Positions 23,313 through 33,130 of a DNA stretch of 64,000 nucleotides are shown here, in pieces. The notes beneath the pieces are model-generated. The model was not told the DNA's origin and ran no database searches. It saw nothing but the letters and a program-made list of their open reading frames with translations. Numbering within the stretch: position 1 is the first letter of the stretch; each line of letters opens with the position of its first letter. This DNA comes from Branchiostoma floridae (lineage: Eukaryota; Chordata; Leptocardii; Amphioxiformes; Branchiostomatidae), in NCBI RefSeq assembly GCF_000003815.2, contig NC_049982.1, forward strand, positions 76,086-140,085, written 5' to 3'. A program made the position numbers and the translations under genes.

Positions 23313-24261
23313 TTTACTTATTTGTTTTTAATCTTTAATGGTAATCTCTACAGTTTGAAAAACTCATTTCCAATGTAGCTAGTTTCGTTTCCCCCTCGTT
23401 TTCCATGTATAATGTACAAAAAATAAATGAGTAATTACTGCATCCTCTACAGATCAATTTTTGGTGTTGACAGAATTTACAGTGCTTAGCAATATTTACA
23501 ATATTCAGAGTCCTGATAAGTTTTAAAATAACCTCCTTAAGTAGATATAGACCATTGCTTATTATGCATTTTATCTGAATGACTAAATCATCTTGTTATT
23601 TTTCCAGGTAAAGCATTCAATGGCCATAAGAAACAAGGCAGTTAGTGTGTGGGTGGCTGTGCAAGAGGAAGGTACAGTCATAACTGGCCACTGTGACTGT
23701 ATGGCCGGGGTTTCTGAAGTTTGTTCACATGTTGCAGCCACACTGTTTTACATGGGCCAAGCTGCGGCTACATCGTGTACATCAAAACCAAGTCTATGGA
23801 ACAGACCACTAAAAAGAAAACCCCAGAAACCGTATGCGGAGGGCAGTGCCATCAACTTCAAAAGACCAAAAAACCCACTGCTGGACAACAACACCCCACC
23901 AAGGCTTCCCAAAACAGCAGCAACAGGAACCTCCCTTAAACAGCCCACAGTAAGCCAGAAGGACACATTTTACAAAATGATGCGGGACTCAGGCATCAAG
24001 CCTGCCTTCCTTTCTATTGTGAAAGGTTACACAGACCCATACATACCATCAGTTGTTGCCCTTAATCTGCCCTCACCACTCTGCCGGCTCTTCAGGACAG
24101 AATACATGCAGCTCAGTCACAATGACCTCACAAAAAAGTGTGAGGAAGAGGCTAGCAGGCTTGCTTTCATTACGGAACAGGTAAGTCATTTGTACACAAT
24201 TTGATACACAAAATATTGTTAAGTATAATTGTGAAAAAAAGAAGCTGTTACCTCCGTGTTA

Positions 24262-24473
24262 TACTGTAAATGCATTTAAGTTTGCGGGGATTTAATTTCG
24301 TGGTAGCGGTAAAAATGGCTTTTCGTGGTGGATTTAAGTTTGCGGTAACACCGTAGATTGCAGTCTAATACCATAATAGAAAAATGTTCGCGGTGGATTT
24401 AAGTTCGCGGTGAAGTTGTCACCGCGAAAACCGCGAACATTAATCCACCGCAAACATTTCTGCATTTACAGTA
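24262..24473. mobile_element. MITE, family E, in intron 2 of the nuclease gene
   Basis: The ends are tactgtaaatgc and gcatttacagta, a perfect 12-bp inversion. Inside are repeated gttcgcggtggatttaag motifs and their complement. A second copy is at 47947-48145 and two decayed copies at 24930-25255. Confidence 0.75.
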
Positions 24474-24929
24474 ACTGCTCAAATCAATTTAATTTTTCTT
24501 TCTTCACAATTTATTAAAGGTTGCAGCCCTGGAGAAAACCACAAGACTGCAGAGCAAGAGCAACACTTGGTTCGAGTATCGGGCTGGCAGAATCACTGCA
24601 TCAAACTTCAGGGCTGCTGTGAGCACAAATCCTGTCAGTCCATCAGTCTCCCTGATAAAACGGATCTGCTATCCGGAAGCCTACAAGTTTAGCACTGCAG
24701 CAACAAGGTAATATGATGTGAAATTAATTGCTTATGGCTGAACCAATTTTGTTGGTGATTTCAGTATCTTTGGTGTAATGTCAGGTTTTAATTTTTATTG
24801 TTGCAGTGAGCTCTTTGTATGGAAGCATTGCTTTGTATGTAAAGTATGAACTTCAGTCTACATATTATAAGTGGTTTGTGTCCTAGGAGACTGTCCATAG
24901 TTCTTTCAGTGGGGTAGGAATGCAGTAGT

Positions 24930-25255
24930 GCAAAAATGGAGTGTTCGCAGTGGTTTTAAGCTTGCGGTATTGCCTTCTACTGTTGTCACATACTGTCATG
25001 GACAAATATCCGTGGTGGTTTTAAGTTCACGGTGAATTGGCAACCGTCAAAAACACAAACATTTCTGCAATTACAGTTTGCAGGGATATATCAACTTCAT
25101 GGCAGTGGGAAAGTGGAGTGTTCGCAGTGGTTTTGAGTTTGCGGTAGCAAATATAGTCACATACTGTCATGGAAAAATGTTCACAGTGGTTTCTAGTTTG
25201 CAATAAAGTGGCCACAGTGCACATAAAAGCTCTTTGAACATTTTTCATTTACAGT
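24930..25255. mobile_element. Two decayed family E MITEs in intron 3
   Basis: gtgttcgcagtggttttaag near 24941 and gtgttcgcagtggttttgag near 25118 each precede catactgtcatgg and end with attacagt/atttacagta (25069 and 25253). This is two tandem, diverged copies of the 24.3-kb element. Confidence 0.6.
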
Positions 25256-26049
25256 ATACACCTTTTTGATTGATAAGGAAGTAAGTTTATACAGTATATG
25301 TGCATGTATATTTTCAGGTGGGGGTGTCAGCATGAAAGCACTGCGATCAACAGCTACAAAGAGATGCAGGTGAAGGATCATGACAGTCTGAAGGTGGGAG
25401 ATTCTGGCTTTCACATCCATGCAGAGCACACCTTCCTTGGGGCCACACCTGATGGGCTTGTCACCTGCAAGTGCTGTGGGGAAGGTATCCTGGAAGTGAA
25501 GTGTCCAATGTGCGTGAAGGACAAAACCTTCGAGTCTGAGGCAGACCAGCAGCACCGCCAGTTTTGCTTAGAGTTGAGAGGGCAAAGATTACAGTTAAAG
25601 CACAGTCATCCCTACTACTTCCAGGTACAGGCCCAGCTGGCATGCACTGGTCGCAACTACTGTGACTTTGTGGTATGGCGAGGTGCAGGGAAGACAACAC
25701 AGGAGCTCCACATAGAGCGCATCTACCCTGACGTTGCCTTCTTTTCTACATATGTAGCAAAGGCAAAGACCCTGTTCAATAAGTGCATTATGCTAGAACT
25801 TGTTGGTAAATATTACACTTCTAGGCAACACCTAACTTCTGTCACTTCATAGTATAACACCAAATGGTCTGAGTCTCGAAATATTGATAACTTGTGACAA
25901 ATCACTGTGTCTGAGACATTGTTTTGGTTAATGATGTTGAATTTTTTCGGCTTCTGTGCCGTCATGTTATGGCCAAATAGCCTGAAACTTAGAACCATTT
26001 TTGAACATTCAATGTACAGTGGTAATCCTTTAGAATAATGTTATAATAG

Positions 26050-26055
26050 AATAAA
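26050..26055 (+). promoter_or_regulatory. Possible polyadenylation signal of the nuclease gene
   Basis: AATAAA occurs 198 bases after the stop codon in an AT-rich stretch. No other evidence. Confidence 0.25.
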
Positions 26056-26664
26056 TTATAAATTATTATAAATCAATGTTACAAATAATTTAATGTAATA
26101 TGAAAAAGTTAACTGATGAAGTACATATTTTTGTCCTGTAAGTATTGTAAATACCCGTAACTCTTTTAACTTAAAACAAATATTATTATACCATTGAAGA
26201 AGGATATCATAAACATGTACAGAGACCTGCGTAATGTAAAAAATGTTTACTCAATAATTCATCTACAAAAATTGAGATATTGGCACTATATTGATTGGTT
26301 CTAGCCTATTGCCAGGCAATTATTTTTAGTTGGGCCTACCCAGTGCACAATTATTCTGTGTAACACAATGTCTGCTGTCCGGGGCTGTAACTTCTAGGAG
26401 GCCAGCACATGTTTTGCGAGCTGCTATAAGTGAGATTTAATCAGGCTAGTGCACCATGGTACACAGCGAACCTAACTAAAGATGAGGACCCGACCCGGGT
26501 TCCTTTACATAGATTTTATAATACAATATATTACAATATCCTGAGACAGAATTTTTTCTCTTATCCCATTAGGCTTCTGTCTAATATCAATAAACACTTT
26601 TGATGATGTACATATATATGTACAATTTCTCTTTTAGCACCTAACACCTTACTTCACCTCACTT

Positions 26665-26776
26665 ACCAACAAGATGTAAACTTTCTCACTTCTAACACTG
26701 ATGAAGTTGCGATTAAACCTTTTGTCACCAGGACCTGGTTTGGCGTTCACGTATCTACCATTTCAAGAACTGTACA
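26665..26776 (+). pseudogene. Inverted relic of the neighbouring transposase (HTH segment)
   Basis: accaacaagatgtaaact, then gatgaagttgcgattaaac, then tatctaccatttcaagaact and gtacata match the coding strand of the transposase at 27931-28062 (the DNA-binding HTH region), with two internal deletions. It lies in opposite orientation to the intact gene and ends a few bases before the foldback element at 26783. Confidence 0.8.
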
Positions 26777-26782
26777 TATAGA

Positions 26783-26914
26783 ATACAACACGGTGTATTC
26801 CGTATCGCCCAAGGTATCAGCCCGACCGCGGGTCGGATTGCCCGAAGGCCGGAGGGTGATCCGACCCGCGGGAGGGCTGAGACCGAGGGTGATGCGGAAT
26901 ACACCGTGTTGTAT
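26783..26914. mobile_element. 132-bp foldback element
   Basis: atacaacacggtgtattccg at the left is perfectly inverted at the right, and the arms keep matching (atcgccc..ggtatcagccc, ggcgggtcgga-like sequence) to a centre near gaaggccgga. It is almost fully palindromic and GC-rich against its surroundings, and directly abuts the transposase relic. Confidence 0.8.
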
Positions 26915-27269
26915 CTTATTTATGTCATACCCACCTGAGAAAACCCATGTTTTGATGCGAAATGCGCCAGAAGTTGAACAAATTTGGTGCCCTCGAAAAA
27001 AACAGCGTTGCAACAGTAATGTTCCAACGTCCGAATCAGGTATTCGAACTTTCGATGGCGCCGTACTCGGCCCACTCGAAACAGTTCAATTTATTCGAAT
27101 GGAGCCCGTGTGATAACCCCGGGCCGTACAGAAAGTTATTAGCCGGTCCGAAACACCAGTATCGAACGTTTTCGCGTCACAGGTATGACATAAATCACTT
27201 CACACAACAAACAAACCTACATGTTTTAGCAACACATTCCATCTGATGTACAAATGTATTATATAGTCA
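26915..27269. other. Space between the two transposon genes
   Basis: Unique sequence with clustered ttcgaac/ttcgaat motifs at 27035-27105. Similar ttcgaa motifs recur near 29910 and 33068. No gene seen. Confidence 0.4.
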
Positions 27270-29669
27270 TTACTCAATGGGGACAACTGATTCACATAGG
27301 TTGCATAATGCACAAGACACCTGAACAATTTTGTCAAATGTCGTCAGGTTACAGGTTGGGTCTACATTTGTGTAAGGAATTTCAACTGGGCCATTAAGCA
27401 TAGTGTACTTCTGTCGTAAAGTTCCAATAACACGCTCCACATGTATTCGAAGAGATGCTAACTCTCTTGTAGAATCGCAATCTTTCTTGCTGAGTTGTTG
27501 CTTTCCTCTCGTAAATGCAGGAATTGCCAAAGTAGCTCCGTGCATGGCAAGGCACTCCTGTATGTCGAAACCCCGGTCAGCAAGTACTTGATCACCAGGA
27601 AGCAGCTTCTGTAGAAACCCACTGTTTTCAGTTATAACCTTGTCACTGGTTCTTCCTCCCCACCCTTTCGAGATGAAGGTTATGACACCCTGTGGCGCAA
27701 TGCCGATTAAGTATTTGAGGGTATTTCTTGATTTGTAGCTAGAGTATGTTTGTGATTGTGCTTCCTGGTCACTTGACCGCTCAAGTGCAACCTCGAAACA
27801 GTCTATGATGGCTACACATTTCTGGTACTTTTGTCTGAACGCCATGGGCAGTGTTTTTCTAAGTTCTTCTCTATCCGGCCAGATGATAGCAGTTGGTACC
27901 AGAATAGTAAAGAGAAGATCCACAATATGATGTACAGTTCTTGAAATGGTAGATATGTGAACACCAAACCGATAAGCCAGGTCCTGGTGAAAAAGGTTTA
28001 GTCGCAACTTCATCAGTGTCAACAACAACTGCTGGAAGTGAGACAGTTTACATCTTGTTGGTTCTGTCATCTGTGGTGATAATAAAGTTAGAACAGAATT
28101 GAAAACATTATAGTTTGGCAAACCAGTGTGAAATCTGACCTTTTCACTATCTACCATAAATATTTCCTCTGTAAGTGACAGAGCTGTAATAGTTTGTCTC
28201 AGATTGTGATTTTCAACTCTAAGTGCTCTACATTCCGCCTCATAATCCACTGGGTTTTGGGTCAGGTTTTCACCGGCTCCACCTCTGCATCTTCTCTCTG
28301 TTTTATCTGGATCTGATGGCTGTGGTGTACTCTCTGCACTATTGCCAGTCAGGATTTCACCGGCTCCACCTCTGCATCTTCTCTCTGTTTTATCTGGATC
28401 TGATGGCTGTGGTGTACTTTCTGCACTATTGCCAGTCAGGATTTCACCGGCTCCACCTCTGCATCTTCTCTCTGTTTTATCTGGATCTGATGGCTGTGGT
28501 GTACTTTCTGCACTATTGCCAGTCAGGATTTCACCGGCTCCACCTCTGCATCTTCTCTCTGTTTTATCTGGATCTGATGGCTGTGGTGTACTTTCTGCAC
28601 TTCTGCCAGTCAGGATTTCACCAGCCCCACTACTGTATCTTCTCTCTGTTTCTTTTTGTTGCTCCTTTCTCCGAGTTTTTAACTTTTGACGGTGTTCATA
28701 TGTGTCAAGGTCACAATGCCTTTTCCTTTTGACATGGGAAGGCACATAATCGAAAATAGATGGCACATAGTCTGGTGACACTGGGTCTTCACTCTTCTTT
28801 CCTGAAAAAAAGATAAAAAACTGAACATTAATTTTTCCATAAATTCATATTTATAAGGAGGCCTCTGGGTTGAAAGCAAAGTTGAAATTTGTTCAAAATA
28901 AATATAGTTGAGAACTTGAGTAGGGTAGAGTTATAAGTGCCAGGAATTTATACGTGGCTAATCGTCCATTTGTGATTTTGCTTGGCTAGCCAGAAGCCAG
29001 AGTATTTGAAGCCTAAACAATATAACAAAATACAGCAAAATATTCTAGTCACAGAGTTTACCGGAACATCGGCCACCAAAATAGGCAGCAAACTTCCTTG
29101 TTAATTTACGCATCGGATCGGAGCTGTTTTCAATTTATAAAAGTAAAATGCGTATTAGAGTACACTTCGTGACGTGAGCGATCTGGGGAGGGGGGCATTA
29201 ACTAGATGGATCCCACAACGCTACTTAAAATAGTGTACACAAAGTGTACTTTGACTACCGAGCTCTATACAACCCCCACAAACTGGAAATGATTGTGACG
29301 TAGAAGTGAAGAGCGGCCTAAAATGGAACCAGCCGTTTCCTATCTACTCTACCTACTCTCTACTCTACTCTACTCTAAAATAGTTCGTGGCATGGATGCT
29401 TCGGCGAACAAAACACGAATTCTGAAAACTACCACTGAAGTTTTGAAAAGTTTATATTTCCTAATACCATTATAAATGAGTGCTTAGTTACCAGAGATGA
29501 AGTGCGCACTGCATAGCCTGCTTGAGTCCGTTGGCTGCCAGTCGACCCGTCTTACTGCAGCGATCCATTTTCCCCTCCTCGGTTCTTCCCGCGGAAATCG
29601 ATAGAAAGACTCAGAAGTACCGGGATTCTTCCTGTTATGGCATCCCACAGCAGCACAAGTGTGTACCAT
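27270..29669 (-). CDS. THAP-domain DDE_Tnp_4 transposase, two exons (569 aa)
   Basis: Exon 1 is 29669 down to 29492 and exon 2 is 28801 down to 27270 (donor GTAACT, acceptor TTTCAG, codon split after its first base). Exon 1 encodes a THAP zinc finger, C2CH: C5 and C10 in CAAVGC, then W in WIAAVRR, then CSAH with SRLCSAHF; the join continues ISGKKSEDPVSPDYVPSIF, typical of THAP transposon proteins. Exon 2 has four and a half 29-residue repeats, a short coiled-coil-like stretch (YEAECRALRVENHNL), a helix-turn-helix (LAYRFGVHISTISRTVHHI), and the DDE catalytic core: Asp in AIIDCFEV, Asp in LADRGFD, Glu in RIHVERVIG. All three acidic residues are present and there is no internal stop, so the enzyme may be active. 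It would bind the element's ends and cut and join DNA in the nucleus. It converges on the nuclease gene. Confidence 0.9.
28266..28620 (-). repeat. 87-bp in-frame minisatellite inside the transposase
   Basis: Starts near 28266, 28352, 28439 and 28526 are 87 bp apart. Each unit encodes 29 residues (TERRCRGGAGEILTGN, then SAESTPQPSDPDK). Three units are nearly identical in DNA, which suggests recent expansion of a disordered linker between the THAP finger and the catalytic part. Antisense frames here are artefacts. Confidence 0.9.
28802..29491 (-). other. Intron of the transposase gene
   Basis: 690-bp intron with a short (ctact)n tract at 29340-29378. Nothing else recognised. Confidence 0.6.
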
Positions 29670-29984
29670 GTTGCTAAAATATGTGTAGGTACAGCCGCAC
29701 GATCACCAGCGGGTGCAAATCGAGGAAGTCCTTGAGGCGTGAAGGACAATGCGTTGCACGTGCGTACTGAGTGAGGAACTTGACACCCAACATGGCGGCC
29801 CGCCCCTATGACCTCTGACCCGTGACGTCAATGCAAATGGTCCAAGGCACCGAAGCCACAATGGACCGATCCAAAAACCCCGCCCCCCGTTCGATCATGG
29901 TTTTAATTCGAACACCTCCGTCACAGCCGCCACGCCACGTCGAGAGTTCGAGGCTTTTTTATTTTCCTTCCGCGAGAGAAAGTA

Positions 29985-30190
29985 GTCCGTTCCATGACTT
30001 CGGGCGTCAACAGCCCCTACAAGAAAGCTTATCGCAGGAGTACATTACCGTTTATCTTACTAATGTCAAGTTATTTACAATATTTTAGACTCATTTGTTA
30101 TCTCTGTGGATTTTTGAACCGATAGTTTATCGTTTTCCTGTCAATTATACGGCCCGAAATCTCGTGATTTTCGTGTAATTTCCCCTCATA
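29985..30190. repeat. Direct repeat, copy 1 (copy 2 at 31915-32115)
   Basis: gttccatgac, then cgggcgt, ctacaagaaagc, tttggatttttgaac and gattttcgtgtaatttcc-like landmarks recur in the same order and spacing at 31915-32115. Confidence 0.6.
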
Positions 30191-30193
30191 TTT

Positions 30194-30560
30194 ACCTTTG
30201 CCAGAATGGCTAAGGTTATGTTTTGGGCTTGTGAGTCTGTGTGTCTGTCTGTCTGTCTGTCTGTCTGTTAACAGCATAACTCAAGAAGTCTTGGATGGAT
30301 CCCGATAATATTTGGTAGGTGGGTAGGGGTCGGGAAAACGAAGGTCAAGTTCGATAATGGGCCCCCTAGCGGCTTGCTAAGGTACTGCAGCAGAACCTCA
30401 ATTTTTGATATCTCGTGTTCTGGACATGCTGTGATCATGATTTTTGAGTGGTATATAGCCCTCGAGGCAGAGAGTAAGTGCTGTGAGTTTGGGCCCCCTA
30501 GCGGCTTTTTTGGAACTGCAGGCGCCGGATTCCTTTCAAACTTTGGATGAGAATAACTCT
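30194..30560 (+). mobile_element. Dispersed repeat with GTCT head (copy 3 of 3)
   Basis: (gtct)n at 30240-30268, then cttggatggatcccgataat, atttggtaggtgggtagggg and actgcagcagaacctcaatt, as in the copies at 2545 and 21130. Confidence 0.65.
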
Positions 30561-30571
30561 AACGTTACAAC

Positions 30572-31440
30572 GTGTTGACGGATCGTCATGATTTTTGGTA
30601 TGTAGATAGAATGAGTGATGACTTACATAATGGTATACTAATTATGCAAATCAGCAGCTAATTTGCATAATTAATGAGGAAAAATTATAAATCCACTACA
30701 TTCCATGATAGGACTTTCAAACTTGTCACATATGTAGCTGGGAAGGAGAGAAATGTCGACAGATATCAATTATGCAAATGATGACCTCATTTGCATAATT
30801 AATGAGAAAATATGAACATGTTGACGGATCATCATGTTTTTTGTATGTAGGTAGCGTAAGTGAAGACCTACATAATGAGATAACAATTATGCAAATCAAC
30901 AGCTAATTTGCATAATTAATGAGGATATTTTATAAATTCACTACATTCCATGATAGGGCTTTAAAACTTGTCACATATGTAGCTGAGAAAGGGAGAAATG
31001 TCAATACATATTTATCATGCAAATGATGATCTCATTTGCATAATTAATGAGAAAATATTAACGTGTTGACGGATCGTCATGATTTTCGGCATGTAGATAG
31101 CCTAAATGAAGACTTATATAATGTGATACTTATTATGCAAGTTAACAGCTAATTTGCATAATTGATTAGGAAAAGTTAATAAATCCACTGCATTCCATTA
31201 TAGTACTTTCATCAAAGTTGTCACATATGTAGCTGAGAAAGAGGGAAGAGAGTAAGAGGTGTATTTAAAGACTTTGAAAGAGAATAAGTCAAGAATGGAT
31301 CAAAGGATCATCATGATTTTTGGTATGCTGATAGCTTAAGTAATGCTTGATACAATTTGATATCAATTAATTGCAAATTGGGATCTAATTTGCATAATAA
31401 ATGCCGAAATTTTATAAACCAACTCCAAGCATTTAATTAT
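30572..31440. repeat. 245-bp tandem repeat rich in ATTTGCAT octamers
   Basis: gttgacggatc recurs at about 30574, 30820 and 31065, with a diverged fourth unit near 31300. Each unit has two inverted octamer pairs (attatgcaaat ... atttgcataattaatgag) and a cacatatgtagctg block. Confidence 0.8.
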
Positions 31441-31549
31441 AAAGAAAATGAAATGAGTAACGCATTTGTCTACAGACATCATTCTACATAACAAACCTGG
31501 TTTATTTGGCAAAGGTATGTGTTCGTGGAACTCTAGTTTTTAAATGTTG

Positions 31550-31665
31550 TAGATTTCAAACCAACAGGAATTTGGGACCACAAGAAAGAGCAAACATTGT
31601 AGTTTCTGTCGGTATAAGGCTCATCATAGATTTTGAGGGCGTAATGCAAATGCCGCCAATCCGCG
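31550..31665. repeat. Direct repeat, copy 1 (copy 2 at 32572-32690)
   Basis: atttcaaaccaacagga and gagggcgtaatgcaaatgcc are shared in order with 32572-32690. Confidence 0.6.
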
Positions 31666-31914
31666 CGGAGTCATGTCATAATTTTGACTCCAGAATAGAA
31701 CGCGCCCGATTTGACTTTTTCAGTAATTATCGACTCTGGACAGGTCTTCGTCCCATAGATATCGAATCTTTGACCGGAACCAAGTTAACAGTGGTCCCCC
31801 GTATATAAATTCCAACTTTCAAGTTGATATGCCAATCCGAGATGATATAAATATAACTTCAAAAGTTCTAACTGACTACCGTAGCGAAACGCGCGCCGTT
31901 TTGTGACAGTTCTA

Positions 31915-32115
31915 CGTTCCATGACCCCCGGGCGTTGGGACTACTTACAAGAAAGCCTGCTGCTTGAGTTTACAACTATGTATATTCAACATTTCATCGC
32001 ATATACATTTTAAAGCTTCTCACTTCACTCCTTTGGATTTTTAACAGATTTGTCTAGCTGTATCCATTTGATTTTATAACCTGAAATCAGTTGATTTTAG
32101 TGCAATTTCCACCGC
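31915..32115. repeat. Direct repeat, copy 2 of 29985-30190
   Basis: See the partner. Together with 32572-32690 it shows that this block duplicated internally. Confidence 0.6.
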
Positions 32116-33130
32116 TTTTTTATCTTGTGACAGATTTGAAAATAAACGGAAAATTTAGTGCACAGAATAGTCCGAATTCTCTTCTTTCAGTCGGTATATG
32201 GCATACTATCCATTTCGTGGTAGTAATAGGCTTTTTTCCCAATCGCGCGAGGGCACCTCATCAGAGGCATTCAAAAAAGAACGCTTCCGCCCTTGCGTCA
32301 ACGCCCGTTCCACGGAGCCCGCGCCAGACACGCACCGCCGTATTTGCGTCCTAGTTGCCGTAAGACCAATGTAGCATTTGCTAATTCAGTCCGTCTCAAC
32401 ACTGTTTTATTCCGTATGCGTCCTCTGACAATACCGGGGATGTGCATCGGTACCGCATCTTGTGTTAAAAAGCCAGCTGTACTCGAATCAGCTACACCAA
32501 CAACTTGCAATATTTGCGCGTAAAACAGTCGATAAGGTGACCCCGATAGACATGGACTTTCAAACCTTTCCAAATTTCAAACCAACAGGATCTTTACCTG
32601 AGTTGTAGTCGAAGATTCGACAAAGCTAATTCACTAGTCATTAAAGATAGAATCGAGGGCGTAATGCAAATGCCGTCAATGTGAAATTCGTCGAAATTTT
32701 TGCCCCGTACGGCACCGCCATTTTGCTAATTTTACTATGTAACAAATATGACCATGAAACTAACTTTAATTGCCGTAAAATCCCCCCAAAACGGTTTATA
32801 CAGAGAGCACATGGTGTTCCCTTTTTGTACATATAACGCAATATTTGTAGAATGGCCGCCAAATAGGTTTAAAACAGCTGTTTAAGTCGGGTGAAATTTC
32901 ATCCAACTGTCACGCGACAAGCCTTTCCTTAGCAACGACGTTGCTAGGGACCGCGGAACACTTCGAACTGCAAATAAAAACGGTTCGATTCGTGTTCGAT
33001 TTACTACGTGGCTTGGCGGCTGGTCAAAAATAGCTATTCTGTCCCGCTGTGGCAGTTTTTGATGGAGGTGTTCGAAATAGAAAAGGGGGTTCTATTTGTT
33101 CGATATGACGTTCGACAGGATCGGTCCATT

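Larger units (their letters stand above)
22661..25852 (+). pseudogene. SWIM zinc finger plus YqaJ/lambda-exonuclease-like nuclease of a DNA transposon, four exons, frameshifted
   Basis: Exons: 22661-23040, 23608-24180, 24520-24707 and 25318-25852, all with GT donors and AG acceptors. The start is the ATG at 22661 in a gccgccATGa context. Exon 2 has the SWIM zinc-binding pattern CDCMAGVSEVCSH (CxC, then CxH), usual for DNA or protein binding. Exon 4 holds the YqaJ-type nuclease core: GATPDGL, the ExK motif in LEVKCP, and YYFQVQAQL, the set of Asp, Glu, Lys and Gln residues seen in lambda-exonuclease-like enzymes. About 558 aa would be expected. Exon 1 is 380 bases where 381 are needed: the frame that fits exon 2 (HIYVIRSK before VKHSM) is not the starting frame, which meets a stop at 23030. 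A one-base deletion near 22990-23010 explains this; a base-call error would do the same. The gene runs towards the transposase gene and probably belongs to the same transposon. A role in transposition is inferred. Confidence 0.85.
22440..29870. mobile_element. ISL2EU-like DNA transposon with transposase and YqaJ nuclease genes
   Basis: Two convergent genes, the nuclease gene (22661-25852, plus) and the THAP-DDE transposase (27270-29669, minus), lie in one 7.4-kb unit. Outside both 5' ends is a similar sequence in inverted orientation: gccgccatattgggtgtcaa at 22562-22581 on the plus strand, and gccgccatgttgggtgtcaa on the minus strand near 29780-29799. Each is preceded outward by tgacgtca and a ggtc-rich stretch. 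From knowledge of the families, ISL2EU elements (grouped with PIF/Harbinger) pair such a transposase with a YqaJ-type nuclease gene; I could not check this against a library. The exact termini and target duplication were not found. Confidence 0.65.
29860..33130. mobile_element. Candidate 3.3-kb inverted-repeat-bounded element
   Basis: aatggaccgatcc at 29860-29872 is perfectly inverted at 33118-33130. Inside the ends, ttcgaacacctcc and ccgccacgccacg (29908-29940) match the complement of ggaggtgttcga and cgtggcttggcgg (33006-33075), with extra sequence in the right arm. No coding sequence inside. Its left end overlaps the candidate right end of the ISL2EU-like transposon, so it may be a non-autonomous relative. 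Confidence 0.45.

Noticed and set aside
28223-28732. 169- and 115-codon plus-strand frames
   Set aside because: They are antisense to the repeat part of the transposase and owe their length to its 87-bp period.
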